DNA of 64,000 nucleotides, from NCBI RefSeq assembly GCF_032118995.1, contig NC_092663.1, forward strand, positions 3,658,001-3,722,000. Reading direction: 5' to 3'. A program made the position numbers and the translations under genes. The notes under the pieces are model-generated. The model worked only from the letters and a program-made list of their open reading frames with translations, searched no databases and had not been told where the DNA came from. The stretch is from Asterias amurensis. Its lineage: Eukaryota > Echinodermata > Asteroidea > Forcipulatida > Asteriidae. Below are positions 63,001 through 64,000 of the stretch, piece by piece (positions within the stretch are counted from its first letter, which is position 1; each line of letters opens with the position of its first letter).

Positions 63001-64000
63001 AGACTCAAGTTGCAAGCTAAGAGCCAGCAAACCAGATAAAGGAGAAGGTAGTGCGACGGTTTCGACTCTCTGGTTTGTCAGATCTGCAATTAGTTTTTCA
63101 TCTTCCAGCTCTACAAACAGTCCATCAACTTCGTACTTAGCCGACACAACAAATTGCAATTCCTTGACAACATCACCACTTCCTTGCAGCTTAAATCCGT
63201 GCACTTCCACCTTGGACTTGAACTCAACAGTCACCGTAGGTTTGTTCTCTGCATCAACATATGGCAGTAGTTCGAATATCCAGGGATTGTCAGCATTAAT
63301 ACCGGTTGATTGATTTTGCTGTGGTGATATAAAACGTCTTTCTTCTAGATCCAGCAGGCCATTTAATGGTTCCATACATTCTCCTGAACAATTCACATTA
63401 AACATAATGTTGAAAAGATAGTTATAAATTGAAACAAAAGCAGCGGTGCGAATAAGTAAAAAAAGATCGGAATCGACAACAAAAGAAATAAACCTTTAGC
63501 TGAGAATTCATAGATGATTTGTAGTATTTACCTGCTGTAGTAGAGGTTGACGTTTGGGTCGTAGTAGTAATAACTGCAAAACAAATTAAACATGGATTCT
63601 TATATCAATAGTTTAGTTGTATATTGGTACTAAATGCTGGCTGCATATTTTGTTTTTATTGTGCGAGTATTCTTTAAATTTGTGAGTATGAGTTTCATTC
63701 CCCTCACTTGCATAATAGGTTTTTTTCACAAAGATGGACAGAAAAGCTTTTGCTGTTATCTGTTTGGAAGTGGAGAATAAATGCGTAAGTGTTGTTGCTG
63801 TTGGTGATGATGTTGTTGTTGTATTTTTTATTTTTTACATTCATGCAATACAAATATTGAGATATTCAGCAATAATTAAAGGGTTAATACCTTTAGTCGT
63901 TGTGACAACCGGTGTAGTAGTGGGTATTTCTGTTTAGGATGACAGAAAAATCATCGTCAATCACAATCATCAGTTAATCTAAACTTACAATAAACAAGTT
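1..64000 (-). CDS. Giant modular discoidin/mucin-like/VWC-TIL secreted protein gene (partial, both ends open)
   Basis: Exons with good GT/AG sites can be chained on the minus strand from 63,929 to 30, and every junction I checked preserves phase. Domains and linkers begin and end in phase 1; introns inside discoidin and VWC modules are phase 0. Seen: two-Cys discoidin-like domains of about 147-172 residues starting G-Y-C and ending L-G-C-(A/E/K)-E-G, Thr-rich linkers, and a Cys-rich VWC/TIL centre. Known: discoidin domains bind sugars or lipids and close with a disulfide between terminal Cys; VWC/TIL modules occur in VWF, gel mucins, insect hemocytin and sea star Sfp1. Inferred: a secreted adhesive, matrix or mucus protein, disulfide-rich and O-glycosylated. 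No VWD, C8 or cystine-knot domain and no signal peptide is seen, but both ends lie outside. Two adjoining genes are possible but less likely, since phase is unbroken through the centre. Confidence 0.8.
30..669 (-). CDS. B-type discoidin-like domain, copy B-1 (two exons)
   Basis: Exon 1 311-669 (359 bp, phase 1 to 0) and exon 2 30-186 (157 bp, phase 0 to 1), 172 codons. Landmarks are G-Y-C-L-Q-N-M-D-S-E-S-G-V, N-V-R-G-V-L-I-T-L, F-T-L-L-A-K-R-V-D-E and, after the intron, I-E-L-T-V-L-G-C-A-E-G. The strand pattern aligns with the right-array domains (V-E-V-R-G-F-K-L and F-I-L-S-A-K). The gene continues past the left edge; bases 1-29 are intron. Confidence 0.88.
782..940 (-). CDS. Thr-rich linker exon T1-1 (representative of thirteen)
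   Basis: 159 bp, phase 1-1, 53 codons, over half of them Thr or Ser, beginning E-F-T-T-T-Q-V-T-T-T and ending S-L-V-S-T-T-E-G. It joins A to B in each unit. Predicted to be O-glycosylated, rigid and extended, as in mucins. Confidence 0.88.
1115..1744 (-). CDS. A-type discoidin-like domain, copy A-1 (two exons)
   Basis: Exon 1 1401-1744 (344 bp, phase 1 to 0) and exon 2 1115-1274 (160 bp, phase 0 to 1), 168 codons together. First Cys in G-Y-C-L-E-N-M, last in H-V-L-G-C-A-E-G; a Ser-rich loop P-S-S-S-S-S-T-P-S-P-S-G sits mid-domain. The 126 bp intron 1275-1400 has no stop and keeps the frame, so exon 1, intron and exon 2 can also be read as one; I prefer splicing because sister domains align without the extra 42 residues. 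Confidence 0.88.
1846..2527 (-). CDS. Three-exon long linker between B-2 and A-1
   Basis: Exons 2480-2527 (F-S-T-T-E-Y-V-T-T-K-S-P-T-T-K), 2278-2334 (G-L-P-T-G-D-T-L-L-S-T-T-T-I-K-G-R-P) and 1846-1911 (P-T-T-A-T-T-T-K-T-S-S-T-T-S-H-Q-L). Chosen because acceptors, donors and phases fit exactly. The introns (for example 1912-2277) contain no other gene. Confidence 0.83.
2848..3487 (-). CDS. B-type domain, copy B-2 (two exons)
   Basis: Exons 3129-3487 and 2848-3004, G-S-T-T-P-Q form. Poly-G of 15 at 2804-2818 just past the donor, here without the interrupting A. Confidence 0.9.
3932..4561 (-). CDS. A-type domain, copy A-2 (two exons)
   Basis: Exons 4218-4561 and 3932-4091, V-K-L-F form. T1-2 is 3599-3757. 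Confidence 0.9.
4663..4737 (-). CDS. Short linker exon T2 (representative of eight)
   Basis: 75 bp, phase 1-1, begins E-V-S-T-T-T-Q-T-T-T-S-S and ends P-Q-L-S-T-T-P-G. Other copies: 9559-9633, 14451-14525, 16523-16597, 18572-18646, 23464-23538, 25536-25610, 27609-27683. Its end resembles the last exon of the long linker, which it replaces in short units. Confidence 0.85.
4919..5558 (-). CDS. B-type domain, copy B-3 (two exons)
   Basis: Exons 5200-5558 and 4919-5075. T-N-G-N-L-F, A-E-R-M and G-S-K-P-P-Q match B-1, so units 1 and 3 are recent sisters. Short linker 4663-4737 follows. Confidence 0.9.
6004..6633 (-). CDS. A-type domain, copy A-3 (two exons)
   Basis: Exons 6290-6633 and 6004-6163. 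Q-N-G-T replaces E-N-G-T, keeping the sequon. T1-3 is 5671-5829. Confidence 0.9.
6735..7416 (-). CDS. Three-exon long linker between B-4 and A-3
   Basis: Exons 7369-7416, 7167-7223 and 6735-6800, phase 1-1 each. Confidence 0.83.
7744..8383 (-). CDS. B-type domain, copy B-4 (two exons)
   Basis: Exons 8025-8383 and 7744-7900. The longest poly-G tract of the set (16 G at 7693-7708, then A and five G) follows its donor; long linker exons 7369-7416, 7167-7223 and 6735-6800 come next. Confidence 0.9.
8828..9457 (-). CDS. A-type domain, copy A-4 (two exons)
   Basis: Exons 9114-9457 and 8828-8987; private V-K-L-F-S-K-K. T1-4 is 8495-8653. Confidence 0.9.
9815..10455 (-). CDS. B-type domain, copy B-5 (two exons)
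   Basis: Exons 10097-10455 and 9815-9971. Short linker 9559-9633 follows. Confidence 0.9.
10900..11529 (-). CDS. A-type domain, copy A-5 (two exons)
   Basis: Exons 11186-11529 and 10900-11059, V-K-F-F like A-1 and A-9 but with the other form of the internal intron. T1-5 is 10567-10725, with P-T-R-T-T-T for P-T-Q-T-T-T. Confidence 0.9.
11631..12312 (-). CDS. Three-exon long linker between B-6 and A-5
   Basis: Exons 12265-12312, 12063-12119 and 11631-11696, same sequence as the other array long linkers as far as I can see. The 366 bp intron between the last two contains paired splice-like sites near 11813-11819. Confidence 0.83.
12636..13275 (-). CDS. B-type domain, copy B-6 (two exons)
   Basis: Exons 12917-13275 and 12636-12792, G-S-T-T-P-Q form shared with B-2. 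Poly-G tract 12589-12600 follows the donor; long linker exons 12265-12312, 12063-12119 and 11631-11696 come next. Confidence 0.9.
13720..14349 (-). CDS. A-type domain, copy A-6 (two exons)
   Basis: Exons 14006-14349 and 13720-13879, V-K-L-F form as in A-2. T1-6 is 13387-13545. Confidence 0.9.
14707..15347 (-). CDS. B-type domain, copy B-7 (two exons)
   Basis: Exons 14989-15347 and 14707-14863. Near-identical to B-5. Short linker 14451-14525 follows. Confidence 0.9.
15792..16421 (-). CDS. A-type domain, copy A-7 (two exons)
   Basis: Exons 16078-16421 and 15792-15951, with K-F-D-A-L-P, P-F-P-T-G and K-P-G-N-E-V. T1-7 is 15459-15617. Confidence 0.9.
16779..17418 (-). CDS. B-type domain, copy B-8 (two exons)
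   Basis: Exons 17060-17418 and 16779-16935, with A-N-E-M-T-T-P and S-V-K-I-T-F. Short linker 16523-16597 follows. Confidence 0.9.
17841..18470 (-). CDS. A-type domain, copy A-8 (two exons)
   Basis: Exons 18127-18470 and 17841-18000, K-P-G-N-E-V in place of K-T-G-N-E-V. Its downstream intron has lost 23 bases including a small palindrome, so the donor reads on into a shortened intron. T1-8 is 17530-17688. Confidence 0.9.
18828..19467 (-). CDS. B-type domain, copy B-9 (two exons)
   Basis: Exons 19109-19467 and 18828-18984. Has A-E-R-M, S-V-K-L-T-F and S-E-A-T-I-E-L. The intron before exon 1 is the alpha type. Short linker 18572-18646 follows. Confidence 0.9.
19913..20542 (-). CDS. A-type domain, copy A-9 (two exons)
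   Basis: Exons 20199-20542 and 19913-20072, V-K-F-F form. T1-9 at 19580-19738 has one T-to-A substitution (T-T-A-A-V-S). Confidence 0.9.
20644..21325 (-). CDS. Three-exon long linker between B-10 and A-9
   Basis: Exons 21278-21325 (48 bp), 21076-21132 (57 bp, G-L-P-T-G-D-T-L-L-S-T-T-T-I-K) and 20644-20709 (66 bp, T-S-S-T-T-S-H-Q-L-S-T-T-Q-G). All phase 1-1. A poly-G tract (12 G at 21602-21613) lies just past the B-10 donor. Confidence 0.83.
21649..22287 (-). CDS. B-type domain, copy B-10 (two exons)
   Basis: Exons 21929-22287 and 21649-21805. Private residues F-N-S-N-I-I-V-R-G and G-S-T-S-Q-Q-S make it the most distinct B copy within the array interior. Long linker follows at 21278-21325, 21076-21132 and 20644-20709. 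Confidence 0.9.
22733..23362 (-). CDS. A-type domain, copy A-10 (two exons)
   Basis: Exons 23019-23362 and 22733-22892. Starts G-F-C in place of G-Y-C owing to one base near 23,359. T1-10 is 22399-22557, ending S-T-T-Q-G rather than S-T-T-E-G. Confidence 0.9.
23720..24359 (-). CDS. B-type domain, copy B-11 (two exons)
   Basis: Exons 24001-24359 and 23720-23876, A-E-R-M form. The acceptor of exon 2 reads TTAACAG instead of TTCACAG, a weaker but usable site. Short linker 23464-23538 follows. Confidence 0.88.
24805..25434 (-). CDS. A-type domain, copy A-11 (two exons)
   Basis: Exons 25091-25434 and 24805-24964, with P-S-P-T-G and V-K-F-F. T1-11 at 24472-24630 is followed by the alpha-type intron (see B-11). 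Confidence 0.9.
25792..26433 (-). CDS. B-type domain, copy B-12 (two exons)
   Basis: Exons 26075-26433 and 25792-25948; carries A-E-R-M-T-T-P-K-T-G. Short linker exon 25536-25610 follows. Confidence 0.9.
26878..27507 (-). CDS. A-type domain, copy A-12 (two exons)
   Basis: Exons 27164-27507 and 26878-27037. Typical array A domain: G-Y-C-L-E-N-M-D-G-E-E-G, sequon E-N-G-T, a Ser-rich loop before P-S-P-T-G, then after the intron V-I-T-F-T-P-V-S-D-Q and L-E-L-H-V-L-G-C. This copy has L-E-V-E-N and K-F-D-A-L-P. T1-12 lies at 26545-26703. Confidence 0.9.
27865..28504 (-). CDS. B-type domain, copy B-13 (two exons)
   Basis: Exon 1 28146-28504 starts G-Y-C-L-Q-N-M-D-S-E-S; exon 2 27865-28021 starts F-T-L-S-I-E-G and ends V-L-G-C-A-E-G. 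Private changes are F-F-E-L-P-I-E and T-T-G-Q-A-E-G. A short linker exon follows at 27609-27683. Confidence 0.9.
28949..29583 (-). CDS. A-type domain, copy A-13 (two exons, diverged)
   Basis: Exon 1 29240-29583 starts G-Y-C-L-E-N-I-D; exon 2 28949-29108 ends V-L-G-C-A-E-G. Differences from the array include E-G-F-T for K-G-F-T, M-R-L-V, S-Y-S-T-P, L-K-F-F and V-L-S-A-T. The internal intron is 131 bp and does not keep the frame, unlike the 126 bp intron of other copies. T1-13 follows at 28616-28774. Confidence 0.87.
29685..30276 (-). CDS. Three-exon Thr-rich linker, diverged long type
   Basis: Exons 30229-30276 (F-S-T-T-E-H-V-T-T-K-S-P), 29954-30010 (G-L-P-T-E-G-T-F-L-V-S-T-T-I-K-D) and 29685-29750 (mostly Thr, then P-Q-L-S-T-T-P-G). 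Lengths 48, 57 and 66 equal those of the array long linkers, so the three-exon form predates the array. Confidence 0.82.
30121..30165. other. Short insertion with two ATAAGCCG motifs
   Basis: Within the 3-exon linker introns of this diverged unit, about 100 extra bases relative to the long units include ATATAAGCCGCCCGGCGCATAAGCCG. Such motifs occur in dispersed repeats of many animals; the source is unknown here. Confidence 0.5.
30573..31207 (-). CDS. B-type discoidin-like domain, diverged copy B-14 (two exons)
   Basis: Exon 1 30849-31207 (359 bp) starts G-F-C-L-E-K-V-D-S-E; exon 2 30573-30729 (157 bp) ends L-N-V-L-G-C-A-E-G. Exon lengths equal those of the array copies although the protein differs at many sites (for example V-I-G-N-T-I-R-E for V-I-K-N-T-I-T-E). 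The linker exons that follow are 30229-30276, 29954-30010 and 29685-29750. Confidence 0.87.
31307..31405 (-). CDS. Thr-rich linker T1-14
   Basis: 99 bp, phase 1-1, begins G-Y-T-T-T-A-K-T-T-T and ends S-Q-V-S-T-T-K-G. Shorter than the 159 bp T1 of the array, lacking a block of about 20 codons. Confidence 0.82.
31587..31640 (-). pseudogene. Relic of a discoidin C-terminal exon
   Basis: In the intron between A-14 and its linker, the minus strand reads A-M-T-E-M-H-E-I-G-C-A-E before a GTAAGC donor, matching the L-E-L-H-V-L-G-C-A-E end of A domains. There is no upstream remainder and no usable acceptor, since the A-14 donor is only about 100 bases away. Confidence 0.55.
31687..32963 (-). CDS. A-type discoidin-like domain, diverged copy A-14 (two exons)
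   Basis: Exon 1 32653-32963 (311 bp, phase 1 to 0) starts G-S-C-L-D-A-L-D-D-D; exon 2 31687-31846 (160 bp, phase 0 to 1) starts K-I-T-F-R-L-I and ends L-H-I-L-G-C-T-N-G. Exon 2 has the same length as in the array copies. It differs from them at most positions and is the most diverged A domain, so it stands outside the recent array. The 806 bp intron contains a SINE. Confidence 0.82.
32040..32236 (-). mobile_element. tRNA-derived SINE in the A-14 intron
   Basis: Minus-strand A box TGGTTGAGCGGTCTAG and B box GGTTCGAACCC (32,225 to 32,160), then AAGGGCAAGGCACTTAG and a body toward 32,040. Resembles the 37-38 kb SINEs in layout but with a different head. Confidence 0.75.
33043..33297 (+). mobile_element. 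Truncated copy of the palindromic MITE family (strand arbitrary)
   Basis: Matches the 39,017-39,414 element in reverse orientation, including the GAGACCTC/GAGGTCTC inner palindrome and the terminal CAATAGTGTCCACTGCCTTTAA. The opposite terminal part is missing. A CT then TA microsatellite follows at about 33,363-33,415. Confidence 0.75.
33441..33609 (-). CDS. VWC-like module 4, main exon, with Thr-rich tail
   Basis: 169 bp, phase 0 to 1. Reads E-G-E-T-L-V-Q-D-C-E-I-C-K-C-V-H and later M-G-C-R-M-N-P-I-C-E, followed directly by T-T-T-T-K-T-S-T-T-E-G. The module lacks the closing C-C-x-C of the others and passes straight into a linker, so it may be a shortened VWC. Confidence 0.78.
33610..34427 (-). 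other. Long intron (818 bp)
   Basis: No exon found. Bases from about 33,830 to 34,255 look less AT-rich and end, on the plus strand, in a GGGTTAAATGAATTAAA-like tail that could be the end of an old retroposon; I cannot assign a family. Confidence 0.5.
34428..34678 (-). CDS. TIL-like module 2 plus start of VWC-like module 4
   Basis: 251 bp, phase 1 to 0. Reads Y-C-R-D-I-C-H-V-P-C-N-K, F-N-T-T-S-C, T-T-L-C-E-C-R-D-G-F, S-M-C-V-E-V-D-S-C-R-P-D-C. The C-x-C-x2-G-F and following C-V are TIL-like, but spacing is looser than in module 1. Several N-x-T/S sites are present. The last residues D-C-I-L-E-N-H-T-F-Y begin a VWC-like module. Confidence 0.75.
34801..34834. repeat. Tight 15-base-pair hairpin with four-base loop
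   Basis: Arms 34801-34815 and 34820-34834 around GAAA. One position pairs only as G-U, and only on the minus strand, the transcribed sense of the gene. Confidence 0.8.
34957..35145 (-). mobile_element. tRNA-derived SINE, second family
   Basis: Minus-strand A box TTGGCATAGTG and B box GGTTCGAATC (35,098 to 35,080 region) followed by a body unlike the SINEs at 37-38 kb (CTGGGGTTCACCTCCCACAT). The 3' part ends in a short direct duplication of CTAAAACTGAAACTTC at about 34,958 and 34,982. Confidence 0.75.
35211..35261 (-). CDS. Thr-rich linker exon, centre
   Basis: 51 bp, phase 1-1, reading T-S-T-E-A-T-T-E-A-P-S-T-T-V-K-V. Its last base starts the Tyr/Cys codon completed by the next exon. Confidence 0.78.
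35534..35593 (-). CDS. Thr-rich linker exon, centre
   Basis: 60 bp, phase 1-1, reading I-I-T-Q-S-T-T-P-A-L-T-E-Q-S-T-T-P-L-Y. It separates VWC-3 from the second TIL-like module. The 396 bp intron on its right (35594-35989) holds nothing I recognise. Confidence 0.8.
35990..37054 (-). CDS. VWC-like module 3 (three exons)
   Basis: Exons 37011-37054 (44 bp), 36375-36479 (105 bp) and 35990-36035 (46 bp), phases 1-0, 0-0, 0-1. Reads D-R-C-K-Y-K-D then I-G-E-V-W-K-P-S-K-C-E-E-C-E-C and M-C-R-S-K-V-C, ending V-E-G-E-C-C-A-H-C. This is the clearest VWC module here: G-x-x-W followed by C-x2-C-x-C, then C-R-x3-C, then G-E-C-C-x2-C. Confidence 0.88.
36480..37010 (-). other. Intron of 531 bp with no recognised content
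   Basis: AT-rich, between the first and second exons of VWC-3. I see no exon, RNA gene or known repeat. The next intron to the left (36036-36374, 339 bp) has a repeated phrase CATCCAGAATTATAA at about 36,168 and 36,223 but nothing else. Confidence 0.6.
37150..37437 (-). mobile_element. Older tRNA-derived SINE of a related family
   Basis: The B box is degenerate (GGTTCAGATC) and the A box hard to read, but the block CACTTGTGTCTTTGAGCAAG is shared with the SINE at 37812-38134. The tail contains GCGCATTGACA. More diverged, hence older. It lies in the intron 37055-37633. Confidence 0.7.
37634..38354 (-). CDS. VWC-like module 2 (two exons)
   Basis: Exons 38241-38354 (114 bp, phase 0-0) and 37634-37691 (58 bp, phase 0 to 1). 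Reads I-W-T-Q-E-N-C-T-M-C-K-W-K-D, then D-C-Q-E-Y-C and D-A-C-G-E-E, ending D-M-I-C-C-H-C-V-P-K. The E-N-C-x2-C-x-W core and C-C-x-C ending are VWC-like. The intron between the exons holds a SINE. Confidence 0.8.
37812..38134 (-). mobile_element. tRNA-derived SINE, complete head and tail
   Basis: On the minus strand the head (38,131 to 38,045) has an A box TGGCCAAGCGGTTAAGAGC and a B box GGTTCGAATCC, a pairable acceptor stem (GTGTCG with CGTGACAC) and a long variable arm. The loop resembles tRNA-Leu(CAA). Then come CACTTGTGTCCTTAAGCAAG and, at the far end, GCGCTATATAAGACTTCG with an AT-rich tail near 37,812. Type: SINE with tRNA-Leu-like head. It sits in sense orientation inside an intron. 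Confidence 0.85.
38446..38510. repeat. Inverted repeat, about 25-base arms
   Basis: Arms 38446-38470 (TTTTTACTCCCATTA, then an ATAT run) and 38486-38510 (its complement), with a few mismatches and a 15-base loop. Probably one half of a compound hairpin with 38521-38580. Confidence 0.8.
38521..38580. repeat. Inverted repeat, 27-base arms
   Basis: Arms 38521-38547 and 38554-38580 are complementary at 24 of 27 positions around a six-base centre. It directly follows another inverted repeat at 38446-38510. Both lie in the intron 38355-38652, which has no other content I recognise. Confidence 0.85.
38653..38822 (-). CDS. TIL-like module 1 plus start of VWC-like module 2
   Basis: 170 bp, phase 1 to 0. 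Starts E-C-Q-Y-G-M-V-Y-S-D-C-A-C-N-R-T-C and continues through D-C-S-E-D-C-E-P-G-C-S-C to G-T-E-C-V-E-K-C-S-C. The spacing C-x8-C, R-T-C, P-G-C-x-C and the F-W-D-G-T-E-C loop are those of trypsin-inhibitor-like (TIL) modules of VWF, mucins and hemocytin. The last residues C-L-Y-M-E-H-L open the next VWC-like module. Confidence 0.85.
39017..39414 (-). mobile_element. Palindromic MITE-like element, full copy (398 bp; strand arbitrary)
   Basis: Ends are inverted repeats (39017-39050 and 39381-39414) that begin TTAAAGRCA and include CACTATTGGTAATTAT. TTAA at both outer ends may be a target duplication or part of the repeat. The interior has 17-base perfect inverted arms at 39196-39212 and 39224-39240. 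No coding capacity. A partial relative lies at 33043-33297 in the opposite orientation. Non-autonomous DNA transposon; superfamily not assigned. Confidence 0.8.
39505..39670 (-). CDS. VWC-like module 1, main exon
   Basis: 166 bp, phase 0 to 1. Reads Y-G-D-E-V-V-I-N-D-C-Y-I-S-I-C, then an N-C-N-I-E-N-C segment and the typical G-E-C-C-S-C near the end. With the preceding C-Y-Y-N-G-T-F-Y-E it makes a compact module of VWC type (Cys-pair C-C-x-C at the end). VWC modules are found in secreted matrix proteins and mucins, where they mediate protein contacts or multimerisation. Confidence 0.8.
39671..40138 (-). other. Intron of 468 bp with no recognised content
   Basis: Between the chimeric exon and VWC-1. 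AT-rich on the left; I see no exon, RNA gene or repeat family that I recognise. Confidence 0.6.
40139..40197 (-). CDS. Chimeric exon: Thr-rich linker fused to the start of VWC-like module 1
   Basis: A 59 bp exon, phase 1 to 0, reading V-V-T-T-T-T-E-M-P-T-S then C-Y-Y-N-G-T-F-Y-E. The first eleven residues equal the linker exon 45214-45255 of the array, which there continues S-T-T-A-G. The second half supplies the first Cys and aromatic strand of a VWC module completed by the next exon. Confidence 0.85.
40391..40440 (-). pseudogene. Decayed copy of the 75/60 bp linker exon
   Basis: The donor end (A-C-A-A-C-C-G before GTAAAA) matches the exon at 45403-45477, but the 5' part of the exon and both acceptors are missing, with the flanking intron sequence joined on near 40,430. 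None of the remaining AG dinucleotides gives a phase-1 exon, so it is probably skipped. Confidence 0.7.
40455..40931 (-). repeat. Tandem duplication of about 237 bp around a linker exon
   Basis: The block starting TTTGCCATCACTTG at 40,455 recurs at 40,692 with a few differences. Each copy holds one 39 bp linker exon and its flanks. It is found only in the edge unit. Confidence 0.9.
40600..40877 (-). CDS. Duplicated Thr-rich linker exons at the left edge of the right array
   Basis: Two 39 bp phase 1-1 exons, 40839-40877 (E-L-S-T-T-T-L-A-T-A-T-T-E-G) and 40600-40638 (E-L-S-T-T-N-L-A-T-T-T-T-E-G). Other units have one such exon in this place. Both keep acceptor, donor and frame, so both can be spliced in. 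Confidence 0.75.
41001..41670 (-). CDS. EQL discoidin-like domain, unit R1 (two exons)
   Basis: Exon 1 is 41351-41670 (320 bp, phase 1 to 0) and exon 2 is 41001-41175 (175 bp, phase 0 to 1), separated by a 175 bp intron. The domain starts G-Y-C-M-E-Q-L and ends A-A-I-L-G-C-E-E-G. N-D-Q-S-T keeps the sequon seen in its three sister domains. The intron sits after G-K-A-L, aligning with the uninterrupted G-A-T-L in DPL and with the split in the left-array domains. Linker 41783-41824 (V-V-T-T-T-S-Q-S-P) precedes it. This copy has L-L-T-K-R-R where the others have L-L-A-K-R-R. Confidence 0.88.
41825..42232 (-). other. Intron of about 408 bp, unit R1
   Basis: Between linker exons 42233-42271 and 41783-41824. 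AT-rich; I find no exon, mobile element or RNA gene in it. It recurs in every right-array unit with single-base differences. Other introns above 300 bp in the unit (for example 44185-44496, with a GTTGTT-type run near 44,397) are likewise without recognisable content. Confidence 0.7.
42233..44535 (-). CDS. Paired Thr-rich linker exons within unit R1
   Basis: Between every two discoidin-like domains lie a 39 bp exon (E-I-[S/P]-T-T-T-P-V-[V/T]-T-T-T-K-G) and a 42 bp exon (V-[V/I]-T-T-T-T-Q-T-S-T-S-T-T-A-G). In R1 they are 44497-44535 + 44143-44184, 43243-43281 + 42937-42978 and 42233-42271 + 41783-41824 (the last lies just left of this span). All are phase 1-1 and a multiple of three long. The pairs resemble one another, so the two-exon linker was probably duplicated together with its domain. 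Confidence 0.8.
42384..42833 (-). CDS. DPL discoidin-like domain, unit R1 (single exon)
   Basis: Exon of 450 bp, phase 1-1, 149 codons, starting G-Y-C-M-D-P-L and ending I-E-V-L-G-C-E-K-G. Landmarks are A-N-Q-S-T, P-W-T-F-Q-L, V-E-V-R-G-F-K-L-Q-G, F-I-L-S-A-K and L-P-G-V-V-A-V-K-L-Q-V. This copy differs from all other units by K-L-G-A-T-L (others K-L-R-A-T-L) and K-K-Q-N-G-G (others K-K-E-N-G-G). Linker exons are 42937-42978 upstream and 42233-42271 downstream. Confidence 0.9.
43551..43994 (-). CDS. EPL discoidin-like domain, unit R1 (single exon)
   Basis: Exon of 444 bp, phase 1-1, 147 codons. It begins G-E-C-M-E-P-L rather than G-Y-C and ends F-D-V-L-G-C-E-E-G. Landmarks are Q-N-Q-S-T, P-W-I-F-E-L, K-V-E-V-H-G-F-K-L-Q-G and L-S-G-L-L-A-L-S-L-Q-L. 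The downstream poly-A/T-rich intron reads through in frame for a while, but the GAGG/GTGAGT donor after C-E-E-G marks the exon end. Neighbouring linker exons are 44143-44184 upstream and 43243-43281 downstream. Confidence 0.88.
44636..45076 (-). CDS. EPM discoidin-like domain, unit R1 (single exon)
   Basis: Exon of 441 bp in phase 1-1, acceptor CTCCAG before G-Y-C-M-E-P-M and donor after C-K-E-G. Conserved landmarks are N-Q-S-T near residue 24, a P-W-T-F-E-L strand, V-E-V-R-G-F-K-L-Q-G, a K-F-I-V-L-A-K strand and the closing S-L-R-L-D-V-L-G-C. The two Cys at the ends fit the disulfide that closes discoidin folds. No intron interrupts it, unlike EQL and the left-array domains. Linker exons before it lie at 45214-45255 (V-V-T-T-T-T-E-M-P) and 45403-45477, and after it at 44497-44535 (E-I-P-T-T-T-P). 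Confidence 0.88.
45214..45715 (-). CDS. Inter-unit Thr-rich linker exons between EQL (R2) and EPM (R1)
   Basis: Three phase 1-1 exons: 45677-45715 (39 bp, L-S-T-T-T-L-A-T-T-T-T-E-G), 45403-45477 (75 bp, containing N-P-V-I-T-T-T-R-L-S-S-R-P) and 45214-45255 (42 bp, V-V-T-T-T-T-E-M-P-T-S-T-T-A-G). The middle exon has two in-frame acceptors 15 bases apart (starts 45,477 or 45,462); the first follows a long T-rich tract ending GCAG and is my choice. Thr density predicts O-glycosylated, extended spacers. The set recurs in each right-array unit. Confidence 0.75.
45839..46508 (-). CDS. EQL discoidin-like domain, unit R2 (two exons)
   Basis: Exons 46189-46508 and 45839-46013. Followed by the R1 linker exon 45677-45715, which here begins G-L-S-T-T-T because the first split codon reads GGA; in the other units it begins E-L-S-T-T-T. 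Confidence 0.86.
47220..47669 (-). CDS. DPL discoidin-like domain, unit R2
   Basis: Carries the majority residues K-L-R-A-T-L and K-K-E-N-G-G, so R1 is the odd unit. The linker 5' of the array junction here reads with S-S-T-T-P in place of S-T-T-T-P (near 47,098), shared with R3-R5. Confidence 0.88.
48388..48831 (-). CDS. EPL discoidin-like domain, unit R2
   Basis: Same exon as in R1, shifted 4,837 bp. The only coding difference I see is I-N-A-N-N-P-W in place of I-N-A-D-N-P-W, a change private to this unit. Confidence 0.87.
49473..49913 (-). CDS. EPM discoidin-like domain, unit R2
   Basis: Protein identical to the R1 copy as far as I can read, same 441 bp length and phases. Upstream linkers lie about 4,837 bp to the right of those in R1. 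In the downstream linker of this unit one base change gives T-S-G in place of T-T-G on the opposite-strand reading, so the E-I-P linker carries a single substitution. Confidence 0.87.
50676..51345 (-). CDS. EQL discoidin-like domain, unit R3 (two exons)
   Basis: Exons 51026-51345 and 50676-50850, with A-K-R-R as in R2, R4 and R5. The following linker exon (about 50514-50552) begins E-L-S-T-T-T. Confidence 0.86.
52058..52507 (-). CDS. DPL discoidin-like domain, unit R3
   Basis: 450 bp exon with majority residues. The intron to its right (near 52,566) has a short insertion absent from R1 and R2 but present in R4 and R5. Confidence 0.88.
53237..53680 (-). CDS. EPL discoidin-like domain, unit R3
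   Basis: 444 bp exon with the majority I-N-A-D-N-P-W. One extra T in the intron just past the donor changes where the intronic read-through ends; the exon itself is not affected. Confidence 0.87.
54322..54762 (-). CDS. EPM discoidin-like domain, unit R3
   Basis: 441 bp exon, unchanged protein relative to R1 and R2. The acceptor context (CTCCAG) and donor (GTAGGT) are preserved. Confidence 0.87.
55525..56194 (-). CDS. EQL discoidin-like domain, unit R4 (two exons)
   Basis: Exons 55875-56194 and 55525-55699. The optional 75/60 bp linker exon in the neighbouring R3 segment (near 55,087-55,161) has one base change, giving P-P-V-S-G in place of P-L-V-S-G if the outer acceptor is used. Confidence 0.86.
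56907..57356 (-). CDS. DPL discoidin-like domain, unit R4
   Basis: 450 bp exon identical in protein to R2, R3 and R5. Confidence 0.88.
58086..58529 (-). CDS. EPL discoidin-like domain, unit R4
   Basis: 444 bp exon, same protein as R3 and R5; donor after C-E-E-G in the CACCC context. Confidence 0.87.
59176..59616 (-). CDS. EPM discoidin-like domain, unit R4
   Basis: 441 bp exon, protein unchanged. The intron on its left shares with R5 a replacement in the T-rich stretch near 58,771, which dates R4 and R5 as the most recent duplicates. Confidence 0.87.
60379..61048 (-). CDS. EQL discoidin-like domain, unit R5 (two exons)
   Basis: Exons 60729-61048 and 60379-60553; protein as in R2-R4. Confidence 0.86.
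61761..62210 (-). CDS. DPL discoidin-like domain, unit R5
   Basis: 450 bp exon with the majority residues, shifted 19,377 bp from R1. Confidence 0.87.
62940..63383 (-). CDS. EPL discoidin-like domain, unit R5
   Basis: 444 bp exon, the 5'-most full discoidin domain in the window. Linker exons 63532-63573 and 63891-63929 precede it; the EPM exon that should follow to the right would begin past base 64,000. Confidence 0.86.
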
